64,000 bases of DNA. It comes from an uncultured Pseudanabaenaceae cyanobacterium (GTDB lineage Bacteria; Cyanobacteriota; Cyanobacteriia; Pseudanabaenales; Pseudanabaenaceae). The position numbers were made by a program, and so were the translations under genes. This document shows, in pieces, positions 45,460 to 54,488 of the stretch. Location of the stretch: the NCBI GenBank assembly GCA_937927915.1, contig CALGKB010000007.1, positions 124,001 through 188,000 of the forward strand. The letters run 5' to 3'. Position 1 is the first letter of the stretch. Each line of letters begins with the position of its first letter. Below the pieces are notes generated by a model, which was given only the letters and a program-made list of their open reading frames with translations, did no database searches and was not told the DNA's origin.

Positions 45460-45712
45460 TCAAAAGAATGTCTAACTTCCCATCCCTCTCCAAAGCATAG
45501 AGGTCATCACAGCCGCCGATGTGTTCGTCGTTAATAAAAATTTGCGGCACCGATCGCTTACCATCCTTGCCCCGCCGTACCATAGCCTCCCTAGCGGCTT
45601 CGTCCCCATCTATTTTGTATTCAATGTACTTTACCCCCTTGCGTTCCAGCAGCGCCTTTGCCCTGATGCAGAAGGGACAAAATTGCCACGTGTAAATCTC
45701 TACCTTCGCCAT
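45443..45712 (-). CDS. grxC: Glutaredoxin 3
   Basis: Thiol-disulfide oxidoreductase, 89 residues. Dithiol active site CPFC at about residues 12-15 (YTWQFCPFCIRAK), cis-Pro in SVPQIFINDEHIGG and the GGCDDLYAL motif for glutathione binding. Length normal. The ATG is followed by a typical strand (KVEIYTW). The 3' end overlaps the S4 gene by 17 bases. Confidence 0.96.
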   Translation of the reverse strand: MAKVEIYTWQFCPFCIRAKALLERKGVKYIEYKIDGDEAAREAMVRRGKDGKRSVPQIFINDEHIGGCDDLYALERDGKLDILLNAAPR

Positions 45713-45799
45713 TGCAATACAACTTAAATTTTCTAATTCAAGTGTAACACTCTGGCGAAATACAGATAGGTGGTGACCACCTACCCGCAGGACAGATTA

Positions 45800-46078
45800 T
45801 TAGCGATCGCGGTTGTTAGAACGGCGATTGGGGATTTCCTTGGGGCGCGCCTTGTTCACCCGTAAATCTCTCCCCATCCACTTCGCACCATCTAGGGCAT
45901 CGATGGCAGCTTCCTCCTGTGCTTCCTCTGCCATATCCACAAAGGCAAATCCCCGTACTCGTCCCGACTCCCGATCGATGGGCAACTGTACCCGCTTTAC
46001 TGTACCGTAGTCAGAAAATACCTCCTTTAAGTCCTCCTCTGTTGCCTTGTAGGATAGGTTACCTACGTAAATCGTCAT
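45800..46078 (-). CDS. RNA-binding protein with one RRM (cyanobacterial Rbp type)
   Basis: A 92-residue RRM protein. RNP2 is IYVGNLSYKAT near the start and RNP1 is GRVRGFAFVDMAEE at about residues 39-53; a basic Arg/Asn-rich tail (RPKEIPNRRSNNRDR) follows. The start ATG at 46078 is used, as the upstream in-frame ATG adds a non-conserved leader. These proteins are often cold-induced and bind mRNA leaders, including for photosystem mRNA localisation. No partner gene. Confidence 0.94.
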   Translation of the reverse strand: MTIYVGNLSYKATEEDLKEVFSDYGTVKRVQLPIDRESGRVRGFAFVDMAEEAQEEAAIDALDGAKWMGRDLRVNKARPKEIPNRRSNNRDR

Positions 46079-46203
46079 AATTCCTCCGCATTGAACCGTC
46101 ACTCCAGAATACGGCAGGAATCTTTGACGACTTCTGTACCGTATTCAGATGGCTTCAGTATAACCTAGTTACTGCGATTTGTAAGTGTGGTACATCACAT
46201 TGT

Positions 46204-46496
46204 TTAGGTTTGTTGTACCGCTAGGGGAGTGATCCCCTGCCGTTTGCCAAAAATTGCTCTGGGACGGAATAAATTGCGTAAAAGTAGCCATAAACTCTCT
46301 AGCTCGCCGGGAGAAGCGGGATGCCGCCACTGCCCAGGACGACAGAATAGTAATTTTATGAGCTGCCGTTCCTGCTCTAGGTTAAGATTTGTGAAGTCCA
46401 CCCGTCCCGAGGGAGGGTCATAGATGCCTGTGAGGGGTATGTTTTCCTCCAGGATAGTCAGTTGGACAGGGGTTTGGTGGGGGAGGGGGGCATCTG
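46204..46496 (-). pseudogene. Out-of-frame end of the PilZ domain of the cellulose synthase gene
   Basis: Directly after the cellulose synthase stop, another frame of the same strand continues with sequence that looks like the rest of its PilZ domain: PVQLTILEENIPLTGIY, RVDFTNLNLEQERQLIKLLFCRPGQW and LESLWLLLRNLFRPRAIF. The frame has no good start codon of its own and opens within the cellulose synthase tail. The shift occurs near the two C-runs at about 46478-46492. It is a frameshift or a sequencing error. Confidence 0.7.
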
Positions 46497-48392
46497 GGTA
46501 GGATTAAAAATTAACCCTGCCTCGGAGATCACACTGGTCTGTCCCCAAAGAGTTTGTCCTGTGGGGAGTTCGAGTTTGACGGTGCGTTTGAGGGTGAACC
46601 ATTCGTAGCGATCGGGTTTGGGCACATCCAGCATGACCAGGAGGGCAATGCCCACGAGGAAGAGGTTGTAAAGACTCCACACCCAGGGCAGCCCCAGCCC
46701 CTTGGGGTAATATTCTCCCATCCCCATTAGGCAGTTGCCCAGGTTGCGCCAAAAGCTGACCGCCGTTGCCCCAAATACAATCATCAAAGGCAAAGACAGC
46801 CGCCAATGAAAAATTACCCCCTCCCGTTGCCCGCCCTTGGGGGTGACCTTAAATCCCTTGCTAAAGGGGCGCCAGAATGTTTGGATAACCGTCAGGGCAA
46901 GGGGAAAACAGAGGACGACATCGTAAATTTCGGAAATGATGAGGGAGCGACTGCGCTGACTAAGCCAGCTAAAAACAGTTAAATTCACCAGATAGTTGGG
47001 CAAGAAATACAGCAAAATTTCCTCCTGGGTGGCGATAACGGGCAAGACCCCCCAAAAAGCGGAAAAAATGGGGATAGTGAGAAAACCAACCCGAGAGAGG
47101 CTGGTCATCCAGTGTAAGATGCCCGTGAGGTGGGAAAGGCGCTGCAGCCAATTCAAGCCAGGGATGAGGAGGGGGTTCTCCTGAATAAAAAAGGCTTGTA
47201 GGGTACCCCTTGCCCAGCGCAGTCTTTGGGTAGCTTGGGCTGCCATGTCGGGGGGGGCTTCCCCTGCACTTAGTTTTTCGTTGAGGTAAACGAGGCGATA
47301 CCCCTTACTGGAGAGCTTAACCCCTGTAAAGTAATCCTCACTGAGGGAACTAGTGACAAATTCGCCACCAATTTCTTCCAACGCCGATCGGCGCAGGACA
47401 AAGGAAGTCCCCGCACACACCACACTATCGGTGCCATCGCGGACGGGTTGAATTTGGCGATAAAAAGACTCCTGTTCTGGTGCCAGGATATTTTCTAAGC
47501 CCAGGTTGCGAGCAATGGGGTCAGGGGTGTAAAAACTCTGGGGCGTCTGTACCAGTGCCACCCGCTCATCCTGGAAAAAGCCCACTGTGCGCAGCAGAAA
47601 ATTGGTGGTAGGCACAAAATCGGCATCAAAACAGACGATCAGTTCTCCTTGGGTCTGGCGAATAGCGTTGTTGAGATTGCCTGCCTTGGCATGGTGGTTG
47701 TCGGGACGAGTGATGTAGTGACAACCTAATGCGGCTGCCAATGCTTGTACTGCAGGGCGGCGGGTGTCATCCAACAGGTAGATGTTGAGCCTGTCAGAGG
47801 GATACTCCAATGCCTGGCAGCCAATGATCGTGCGTTTGAGGATATAGGTCTCTTCGTTGTAGGTGGGCACCAGCACATCCACCGTGGGTACAAACTTCCC
47901 TCCTAGGACTGCCTCACTGTATCTGTCTGCCTCTTCCCGCCTATCCCGCTCCAGCAGCAATAACAACAGTTGCAGGGCACCACTGCCGATCGTGAGCATT
48001 TCCAGAGCATACAGACTGAGACTAAAAAACCCCTGTAAAAAATTCTGCCAGTTAAGAGTGCTAAAGGTGCGCCACCAGACATAGCGGGCTGCCAAGACAA
48101 TCAAAATCCCCACCACAATTGCCCGAGACCAGCCACGGGGCTGGGGAGAAATCTTGGTAATCAACCAGACAACCAAAAAGAGAAGGAAGGTGGGAAATAA
48201 AATAAAGGGCTGGGAAATAGGCACCAGCTGCCTGGGATGCTGCCACAACCAAACAACTCTCTGCCAGAGGACAGGGGCATAGTTACTCAGCATAAACCAC
48301 AGCAGCACAGTGATACCCCCTGCCATCACCACTGCCACCATCCAGCAGGCTGCAGTTCCTACCCTAGGCTGTAACGATCGTTTAGTTTCCAT
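46458..48392 (-). CDS. bcsA: Cellulose synthase-like glycosyltransferase (BcsA type), C-terminus frameshifted
   Basis: GT2 family membrane glycosyltransferase, 644 residues, about eight helices. The catalytic core has VDVLVPTYNEETYILKR (about residue 170), the DxD motif CFDADFVPT (about 255), TSLSEDYFTG (about 350) and the acceptor-binding QATQRLRWARG (about 390). The PilZ domain begins at KRTVKLELPTGQTLWGQTSV but the frame ends after ISEAGLIF and TQMPPSPTKPLSN. The rest of PilZ is in another frame (46204-46496). If real, the c-di-GMP activation domain is lost or altered. No bcsB is adjacent. Confidence 0.88.
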   Translation of the reverse strand: METKRSLQPRVGTAACWMVAVVMAGGITVLLWFMLSNYAPVLWQRVVWLWQHPRQLVPISQPFILFPTFLLFLVVWLITKISPQPRGWSRAIVVGILIVLAARYVWWRTFSTLNWQNFLQGFFSLSLYALEMLTIGSGALQLLLLLLERDRREEADRYSEAVLGGKFVPTVDVLVPTYNEETYILKRTIIGCQALEYPSDRLNIYLLDDTRRPAVQALAAALGCHYITRPDNHHAKAGNLNNAIRQTQGELIVCFDADFVPTTNFLLRTVGFFQDERVALVQTPQSFYTPDPIARNLGLENILAPEQESFYRQIQPVRDGTDSVVCAGTSFVLRRSALEEIGGEFVTSSLSEDYFTGVKLSSKGYRLVYLNEKLSAGEAPPDMAAQATQRLRWARGTLQAFFIQENPLLIPGLNWLQRLSHLTGILHWMTSLSRVGFLTIPIFSAFWGVLPVIATQEEILLYFLPNYLVNLTVFSWLSQRSRSLIISEIYDVVLCFPLALTVIQTFWRPFSKGFKVTPKGGQREGVIFHWRLSLPLMIVFGATAVSFWRNLGNCLMGMGEYYPKGLGLPWVWSLYNLFLVGIALLVMLDVPKPDRYEWFTLKRTVKLELPTGQTLWGQTSVISEAGLIFNPTQMPPSPTKPLSN

Positions 48393-48472
48393 GGTTTCCC
48401 CCTCTGGCTAAGAAGTCATACAGGGCAGGCAGAGAAGTGGCAAAATATCTTTAACAATTCTTAAATTTTATT

Positions 48473-48772
48473 ATGGCTAACATTAAGTTTATCAAAGAAG
48501 ACAAGTTGGTATTTGCGGTGGATGGGGCAAATCTGCGCCTAAAGGCGATGGAAAATGGCATTGACCTTTACACCTTTTGGGGCAAAATGACCAACTGCGG
48601 TGGTTATGGCCAGTGCGGCACCTGTTTGGTGGAGATTACTGAGGGTATGGAAAACACCAACCCCCGCACCGAGGCAGAGGAGCGCAAACTAAAAAGGAAA
48701 CCCGCCACCTATCGCCTTGCCTGTCAAACGATCGTCCAGGGAGACATCTGTGTCCACACCAAACCCCAGTAG
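48473..48772 (+). CDS. [2Fe-2S] ferredoxin-like protein
   Basis: A 99-residue electron carrier. Four Cys ligands are in the order [15 protein letters not shown] (three) and [12 protein letters not shown] (one), the plant-type/adrenodoxin-like pattern. It lacks the close similarity to PetF. The N-terminal strand region is [16 protein letters not shown]. Partner proteins are not known; it is followed by dnaJ on the same strand with a 66-base gap. Confidence 0.9.
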   Translation: MANIKFIKEDKLVFAVDGANLRLKAMENGIDLYTFWGKMTNCGGYGQCGTCLVEITEGMENTNPRTEAEERKLKRKPATYRLACQTIVQGDICVHTKPQ

Positions 48773-48838
48773 GGAAAGCCCTACCTGTTAATATGGTTAA
48801 CAAGGATTTACGATATTCCATCATGTAGCGAGATTCCT

Positions 48839-49963
48839 ATGGCGCGAGACTACTACGAGATTTTGAACGTTCCCCGCAACGCCGACCAGGAAGAAATTAA
48901 AAGAGCATATCGGCGGTTAGCGCGCAAATATCACCCCGACGTGAATAAGGAAGAGGGGGCAAAGGAAAAACTGCAAGAAATCAACAACGCCTACGAAGTC
49001 CTCTCCGACCCGGAAAAACGTGCTCGCTACGATCGGTTTGGGGAAGCGGGGGTATCGGGAGCTGGCGCTGGTGTAGGTGTCAACTTTGAAGACCTCGGTG
49101 GTTTCGCTGACATATTTGAAAGTTTCTTTGGGGGATTTGCTACGGGCACGAGCCAGACCCGCCGCCGCAGCGGACCGACCAGGGGGGATGACCTGCGCTT
49201 TGACCTCAAACTGGAATTCCGCGAGGCTATCTTTGGTGGGGAAAAGCAAATTCGTATTACCCACCTAGAGACCTGTACTACCTGTGGGGGCACGGGGGCA
49301 AAACCAGGTACTCGTCCACGCACCTGTCCTACCTGTGGGGGGTCAGGGCAGATTCGCCGCGCTACTCGTACGCCCTTTGGCAGTTTCACCCAAGTTTCCA
49401 CCTGTCCCACCTGTGGGGGTACGGGGCAAGTGATTGAGGAAAAATGCGAGACCTGTAACGGTGCTGGCATGACCCAGGTTTCCAAGAAACTAAAGATCAC
49501 TATTCCCCCGGGTGTAGACAACGGTACGCGCCTACGGGTCTCTGGGGAAGGGGATGCGGGTCAGCGGGGAGGTCCACCGGGGGACCTCTATGTCTATCTG
49601 TTTGTGCAACCAGACCCCCACTTCACCAGGGAAGGGATCAACATTATTTCCGAAATCAAAATCAGCTATTTGCAGGCAATTTTAGGGGACAAGATTACGA
49701 TCGATACTGTGGATGGTAAGAAGCCCCTGACCATTCCGGCGGGGATTCAACCGGATACTGTCCTCACCCTAGAGGGGTTGGGGGTGCCTAAGCTAGGCAA
49801 TCCTGTGGCGCGGGGTGACCACCTGGTGCGGGTAAAAGTGGAAATCCCCACCAAGATTTCCCAGGAGGAGCGGGAAGTGCTAGAGAAGTTACTGGAGCGC
49901 CAAAAAGGAGGCAATAAGGGGGGGATAGAGGGATTCCTGGGCAGCATTTTCCATAACAAATAG
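48839..49963 (+). CDS. dnaJ: Chaperone DnaJ
   Basis: Type I Hsp40 co-chaperone, 374 residues. J domain [23 protein letters not shown] with HPD in KYHPDVNKE; Gly/Phe-rich region ([15 protein letters not shown]); four zinc-finger repeats [24 protein letters not shown] and CETCNGAG; and the C-terminal peptide-binding domain. Normal length. A complete set of motifs supports function as a full DnaJ. Confidence 0.98.
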   Translation: MARDYYEILNVPRNADQEEIKRAYRRLARKYHPDVNKEEGAKEKLQEINNAYEVLSDPEKRARYDRFGEAGVSGAGAGVGVNFEDLGGFADIFESFFGGFATGTSQTRRRSGPTRGDDLRFDLKLEFREAIFGGEKQIRITHLETCTTCGGTGAKPGTRPRTCPTCGGSGQIRRATRTPFGSFTQVSTCPTCGGTGQVIEEKCETCNGAGMTQVSKKLKITIPPGVDNGTRLRVSGEGDAGQRGGPPGDLYVYLFVQPDPHFTREGINIISEIKISYLQAILGDKITIDTVDGKKPLTIPAGIQPDTVLTLEGLGVPKLGNPVARGDHLVRVKVEIPTKISQEEREVLEKLLERQKGGNKGGIEGFLGSIFHNK

Positions 49964-50003
49964 AACGGCAGTGTAGAATTGTACTGACCCCAGATGCCTC
50001 CCC

Positions 50004-51098
50004 ATGACTACCCAGGTGCGTTTTGGTATTATCTCTGACCCCCATATCACCTTGCCCCACACCCTCTGGCAGCATCCTAGCCGTTTTCACCTTTTGGAGT
50101 GGAGCATCCCCGCCTTTGAGATTGCCTTGGCACACCTGCTGGACTTAGGGATTGACTTTTTGCTCCTACCGGGGGACCTTACCCAGCACGGGGAAGTGGA
50201 AAATCACCAATGGTTAGCCGAGCGGTTGCGGCAATTACCTATCCCCACCTATCTTATCCCCGGCAATCACGATGTGCCTACTCCTCAAGCACTGGAGGCA
50301 TTTAGCTATTTCTATGCTGGTTTTGGTTACCAGGTGGGACAATCTCCCCTTTGCTATAGCGTTAGTCTCGCCCCCGGTGTGAGATTGCTGGGTTTGAACT
50401 CCAACTGCTTTGCCCCTACTGGGGAGCAACTGGGTGCCCTGACAGCTGACCAACTCCACTGGCTGCAAAATGAACTGGAGTCCCACCCCACTGAACTGCT
50501 GTGGGTGATGATCCATCACAACCTCGTCCCCCATCTGCCAGGGCAGGAACAGAGCCACCTAGGGAAGCGCTATATGCTGGCTAACTGGGCAGAACTCCTC
50601 TCCCTGTTGCAACGATACGGTGTACAACTGGCATTTACCGGGCATCTCCATGTCCAGGATGTGGCTTACAACGATCGGTACAACTTCTACGACATCACCA
50701 CTGGCTCCACTGTCAGTTTTCCCCACCCTTACCGCCTGCTCACCTATGAATTTACGGACAATCCCAAGGAAGGAAAACTGCATATTCAGTCCTTCCGGGT
50801 GCAAGCTGTGCCCGGCTGCCCCGACCTACAACACTATTCCCGCGAATGGATGGGAGAACGATCGGGGGGATTTTTGAAAAAACTGTTACTACAGGCGCAC
50901 CTTGACCTGCCAGAGGCGGACATTGACAAGTTTTTACCCCACCTGCGCTACCTGTGGGCGGATATTGCCAATGGCGATGCCCACTTCTCCTACCCTGACT
51001 TTCCCCCTGCCCTGCGCCAGTTTGTGGAAGGTCTGAGCGACCAGCCCCCCGCCGACAACGAATGCACACTCTGTTTTAGCGATCGGTTAGAATGCTGA
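50004..51098 (+). CDS. Metallophosphoesterase (calcineurin-like)
   Basis: A 364-residue phosphoesterase with all five metal-site blocks: IISDPHIT, LPGDLTQHG, IPGNHDVP, MIHHNLVPHLP and FTGHLHVQD. The type is close to CpdA/3',5'-cAMP phosphodiesterases and related exo-hydrolases, but the substrate is not clear. The C-terminal ~110 residues are a helical part I do not recognise. It lies just upstream of ffh (32-base gap) but need not share its function. Confidence 0.9.
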   Translation: MTTQVRFGIISDPHITLPHTLWQHPSRFHLLEWSIPAFEIALAHLLDLGIDFLLLPGDLTQHGEVENHQWLAERLRQLPIPTYLIPGNHDVPTPQALEAFSYFYAGFGYQVGQSPLCYSVSLAPGVRLLGLNSNCFAPTGEQLGALTADQLHWLQNELESHPTELLWVMIHHNLVPHLPGQEQSHLGKRYMLANWAELLSLLQRYGVQLAFTGHLHVQDVAYNDRYNFYDITTGSTVSFPHPYRLLTYEFTDNPKEGKLHIQSFRVQAVPGCPDLQHYSREWMGERSGGFLKKLLLQAHLDLPEADIDKFLPHLRYLWADIANGDAHFSYPDFPPALRQFVEGLSDQPPADNECTLCFSDRLEC

Positions 51099-51130
51099 GA
51101 GAGACTAGCGGGCAAGCCTAGAAGCGATCG

Positions 51131-52516
51131 ATGTTTGATGAAATAACTGAGAAATTTGAACAGGCGTGGCGGAAGTTAAGGGGTCACGATCGGATTACAG
51201 AGAGCAACATCCAACCTGCCATTAGGGAAGTACGGCGGGCACTGTTGGAAGCGGATGTCAACTTACAGGTAGCCAAAGAATTTGTAGCGAAAGTCAGCCA
51301 GCGCGCCCTCGGTACGGATGTAATCATGGGGGTCACCCCCGAACAGCAGTTCATCAAGGTTGTTTATGACGAGCTTGTAGCTTTGATGGGGGCAGAAAAT
51401 GTCCCCCTGGCACAGGCGGAAACGCCCCCCACGATCGTGTTGATGGCAGGACTCCAGGGGACGGGGAAGACCACTGCCAGTGCCAAATTAGCCCTTCATC
51501 TGCGCAAGCTAAACCGATCGGCTCTCTTGGTGGCGGCGGATGTCTATCGTCCGGCAGCGATCGAGCAGTTGATCACCCTGGGCAAACAGATCGATGTTCC
51601 TGTTTTTAGCCTCGGCAGTGATGCTGACCCCGTAGAGATTGCCCAGCAGGGGGTAGCCCAGGCGCGGGAGCAGGGAATTGACACGGTAATTATTGACACA
51701 GCGGGGCGCTTACAAATTGACGAAGCCATGATGGCGGAGCTGATCCGCATAAGGGATGCCGTACAACCAACGGAAGTTCTGCTGGTGGTAGATGCCATGA
51801 CCGGGCAGGAAGCCGCCAACCTCACCCGCACTTTCCATGAACAGGTGGGCATCACAGGGGCAATTCTCACCAAACTAGACGGGGACACCAGGGGAGGGGC
51901 AGCCCTTTCCATCCGCTACATCTCCGGCAAGCCCATCAAATTCATCGGGACGGGGGAAAAAGTAGAGGCACTGGAACCCTTCTACCCCGATCGGATGGCA
52001 TCTCGGATACTGCGCATGGGGGATGTCCTTACCCTAGTAGAGAAGATGCAGGAGCAGGTCAACCTGGAAGATGCCGCCAAAATGCAGGAGAAGATTCTCA
52101 GCGCCCAATTTGACTTTGAAGACTTCCTCAAAAATACCAGGATGCTGAAGAACATGGGGTCGTTTGGCAGCATTCTGAAGATGATTCCGGGGATGAAAGT
52201 CAACGAGGCACAGTTACAGGAAGCGGAGCAGAATCTCAAACGGGCAGAAGCCATGATTGCCTCCATGACCCCCGAAGAACGGCGCAATCCCGACCTCATC
52301 GCCCGCAGTCCCAGCCGCAAACAGCGCATCGCCAAGGGGTCCGGCTATCAGATGCAGGATGTCACCAAGCTGGTCTCCGACTTTCAGAAAATGCGTACCC
52401 TCATGCAGAACATGGGAAGGAATCAGATGTTTGGTATGGCGCCGCCCCGCCCCCCTGCTCCCACCCCCAACTACGGCAAGAAGAAGAAAAAGCGCAAGGG
52501 CTTTGGGGAACTGTAA
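51131..52516 (+). CDS. ffh: Signal recognition particle protein Ffh
   Basis: GTPase that targets membrane proteins to the translocon. The 461-residue protein has the N-domain (LRGHDRITESNIQPAIREV), G motifs GLQGTGKTTASAKLA, DTAGRLQIDEAMM and LTKLDGDTRGGAALS, and the M domain rich in Met (NTRMLKNMGSFGSILKMIPGM, then IARSPSRKQRIAKGSG). Lys-rich tail KKKKKRKGF. Upstream of rpsP and khpA in a likely operon. Confidence 0.98.
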   Translation: MFDEITEKFEQAWRKLRGHDRITESNIQPAIREVRRALLEADVNLQVAKEFVAKVSQRALGTDVIMGVTPEQQFIKVVYDELVALMGAENVPLAQAETPPTIVLMAGLQGTGKTTASAKLALHLRKLNRSALLVAADVYRPAAIEQLITLGKQIDVPVFSLGSDADPVEIAQQGVAQAREQGIDTVIIDTAGRLQIDEAMMAELIRIRDAVQPTEVLLVVDAMTGQEAANLTRTFHEQVGITGAILTKLDGDTRGGAALSIRYISGKPIKFIGTGEKVEALEPFYPDRMASRILRMGDVLTLVEKMQEQVNLEDAAKMQEKILSAQFDFEDFLKNTRMLKNMGSFGSILKMIPGMKVNEAQLQEAEQNLKRAEAMIASMTPEERRNPDLIARSPSRKQRIAKGSGYQMQDVTKLVSDFQKMRTLMQNMGRNQMFGMAPPRPPAPTPNYGKKKKKRKGFGEL

Positions 52517-52560
52517 AAATTTGCTATCATGGTTGTCTGTCTGCAAAGTAGTGGAGATAA

Positions 52561-52812
52561 ATGGTCAAACTGCGCCTGAAACGCTTTGGCAAGAAAGGCA
52601 AACCTACCTTTCGTATCGTTGCCATGCATAGTACCACCCGTCGCCAAGCCATTCCCCTGGAGGAATTGGGCTTCTATGATCCCCGCACCAAGGAAACTCG
52701 CCTCGACGTGGAAGGGATCAAACGCCGTTTACAGCAGGGAGCACAGCCCACCGATTCCGTCCGCCGTCTCCTAGAGAAAGCCAGTATCCTAGAACCGATC
52801 GCTCGTGGTTGA
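52561..52812 (+). CDS. rpsP: 30S ribosomal protein S16
   Basis: Small-subunit ribosomal protein, 83 residues: [21 protein letters not shown] at the start, [20 protein letters not shown] next, and [15 protein letters not shown] at the end. Standard length. It is between ffh and khpA, an order shared with many bacteria, and overlaps khpA by eight bases. Confidence 0.98.
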   Translation: MVKLRLKRFGKKGKPTFRIVAMHSTTRRQAIPLEELGFYDPRTKETRLDVEGIKRRLQQGAQPTDSVRRLLEKASILEPIARG

Positions 52813-53101
52813 TTTCTACGCCCTCAGTCATTTCGTCTTTGCCTCCCTCGTAGAAGACAGGGAAGAGCTAGCGATCGATTGTGAAACCACAGCGGGGGGG
52901 CGTTACGTGCTAGTGCGGGTAGCAGTGGCAGATAGCGATCGGGAACGAGTGATTGGCAAGGGGGGCAAGACGCTCAATTTAATTAAGACGATCCTAGGTC
53001 TAGCCGCCAAAAACAGCGGTCAAACCGTTGAACTCAACCTCTACACAGAAGAAGCAGGACCATCTCTCCCCCGTAAACCCCGCCGCAGTCGCCACCGTTA
53101 A
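52805..53101 (+). CDS. khpA: KH-domain RNA-binding protein KhpA
   Basis: A 98-residue protein with a single KH domain; [15 protein letters not shown] is the GxxG loop. KhpA with KhpB binds many RNAs in Gram-positives, and cyanobacterial versions are less studied. It starts at a GTG (52805) overlapping rpsP by eight bases. The C-terminal tail is basic ([10 protein letters not shown]). Operon with ffh and rpsP is conserved. Confidence 0.88.
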   Translation: MVDFYALSHFVFASLVEDREELAIDCETTAGGRYVLVRVAVADSDRERVIGKGGKTLNLIKTILGLAAKNSGQTVELNLYTEEAGPSLPRKPRRSRHR

Positions 53102-53135
53102 TGGGATAATTTTCCCTATATCTAAGGAGAGAGCC

Positions 53136-54488
53136 ATGCGTTTATTGAGCTTAGGCATACTGTTGACAGTCCCCTGGGCGGCATGGGGGGCAGCACCCCG
53201 ATCGGTGTGGGTGGAACAGGAAATCTATAATTTTAACCGTCCCCTGGCACAACAACTGCCCCAGGAAATCGCTACCAAAATGCAGAAAATGGCGGCTAGT
53301 CCTTTTGCTTTTTATCGGGGGACAGCCCATCTTTTTTACCAAGACATGAAGACCCTGCCAGCTTCCCGTTACCAAACCCCAGCCACAGGTTATGTCTGGT
53401 TAGAAGGAGATATGCATCTGCAGAATCTGGGGGCGTTCCAGGACAGCAAAGGGAATTTTGTCTTCGACACTACTGATTTTGACGAAGGCTACTGGGGGCA
53501 ATATCACTGGGACGTGCGGCGGATGGCAGTCAGTATTATCCTGGCAGCGAAGGAAAACGGTCTGGGGAGCAGCGATCGGCAGGCTCTAGTTACCACTTTC
53601 CTAGACAGCTACCTGGATACCCTGGAGAACTTTCGCGGTAATGATACAGAAACAAGTTTCAAACTGACCACTGCCAATACCAATGGCTATGTCAAGGATT
53701 TGATCCAGGCGGCACAGGGGCGCACGAGGGCGGGTTTGCTGGACAAGTTTACGACTATTGTGGTGGGCAAGCGGCAATTCAAGACCACCAGTGACCTTGT
53801 ACCCGTCAGTTCCGCCCAGTACAGTGCTATCCAAGGGGGGATGAGTAGCTATGTCAACTCCATCAGTGCCAGTAAGCGGCAACCCAGTAGTTTTTACACC
53901 CTCAAGGATGTGCGGTTGAAGTTGGGGTCAGGGAATGGCAGTCTGGGGCGCTACCGTTACTACCTGCTGATTGAAGGGGCAACCTCTAGTCCTAATGATG
54001 ATGTGATTTTGGAAATGAAACAACAGCTCCACAGCGCTGTCAGCATAGCGGCTCCAGGACGAATGCCTTCTAGTTACTACAACAACCACCAGGGGGAAAG
54101 GGTCAGTAAAACTATCAAGGCACTCCTTAACCATACTGATCCCCTCGTCGGTCATACAACTGTGAATGGGCAGTTTTTCTTTGTGCGCGAAAAGTCTCCC
54201 TGGGCAGAGGATTTTGATTACACCCAGCTCAAGTCCTTCAATAGGTTTAATAATGCCGTTGCCTATGCAGGCGCGATCGTGGCGAAAAACCATGCCCTTG
54301 CCGACAAGGACTATGACCCCAGTCTCAATTACAGCCAGGACAAACAAATCCTAGAAGCTATCACCAGCAAGGCAGGGTTCAAGCAGGAGATCACCAAGTT
54401 TGCCCTCGATTATGCCCAGCAGGTGGAGCTGGACTACAACGCTTTCCTCTCTGCCTACCGATCGGGTAAGTTTTCCTCCTGGCGCTGA
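53136..54488 (+). CDS. DUF2252 family protein with an N-terminal signal peptide
   Basis: A 450-residue protein from the ATG at 53136, preceded by AAGGAGA. DUF2252 proteins have a kinase-like fold; visible blocks are FYRGTAHLFYQDM, VWLEGDMHLQNLGAFQDSKGN and VFDTTDFDEGYWGQYHWDVRRMAVS. The first 20 residues (RLLSLGILLTVPWAAWGA) are a classical signal peptide with cleavage after GAA, so the mature protein is probably periplasmic, where ATP is not available. Thus it may not act as a kinase. The 3' end overlaps the convergent low-complexity-tail gene by 34 bases. Confidence 0.88.
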   Translation: MRLLSLGILLTVPWAAWGAAPRSVWVEQEIYNFNRPLAQQLPQEIATKMQKMAASPFAFYRGTAHLFYQDMKTLPASRYQTPATGYVWLEGDMHLQNLGAFQDSKGNFVFDTTDFDEGYWGQYHWDVRRMAVSIILAAKENGLGSSDRQALVTTFLDSYLDTLENFRGNDTETSFKLTTANTNGYVKDLIQAAQGRTRAGLLDKFTTIVVGKRQFKTTSDLVPVSSAQYSAIQGGMSSYVNSISASKRQPSSFYTLKDVRLKLGSGNGSLGRYRYYLLIEGATSSPNDDVILEMKQQLHSAVSIAAPGRMPSSYYNNHQGERVSKTIKALLNHTDPLVGHTTVNGQFFFVREKSPWAEDFDYTQLKSFNRFNNAVAYAGAIVAKNHALADKDYDPSLNYSQDKQILEAITSKAGFKQEITKFALDYAQQVELDYNAFLSAYRSGKFSSWR

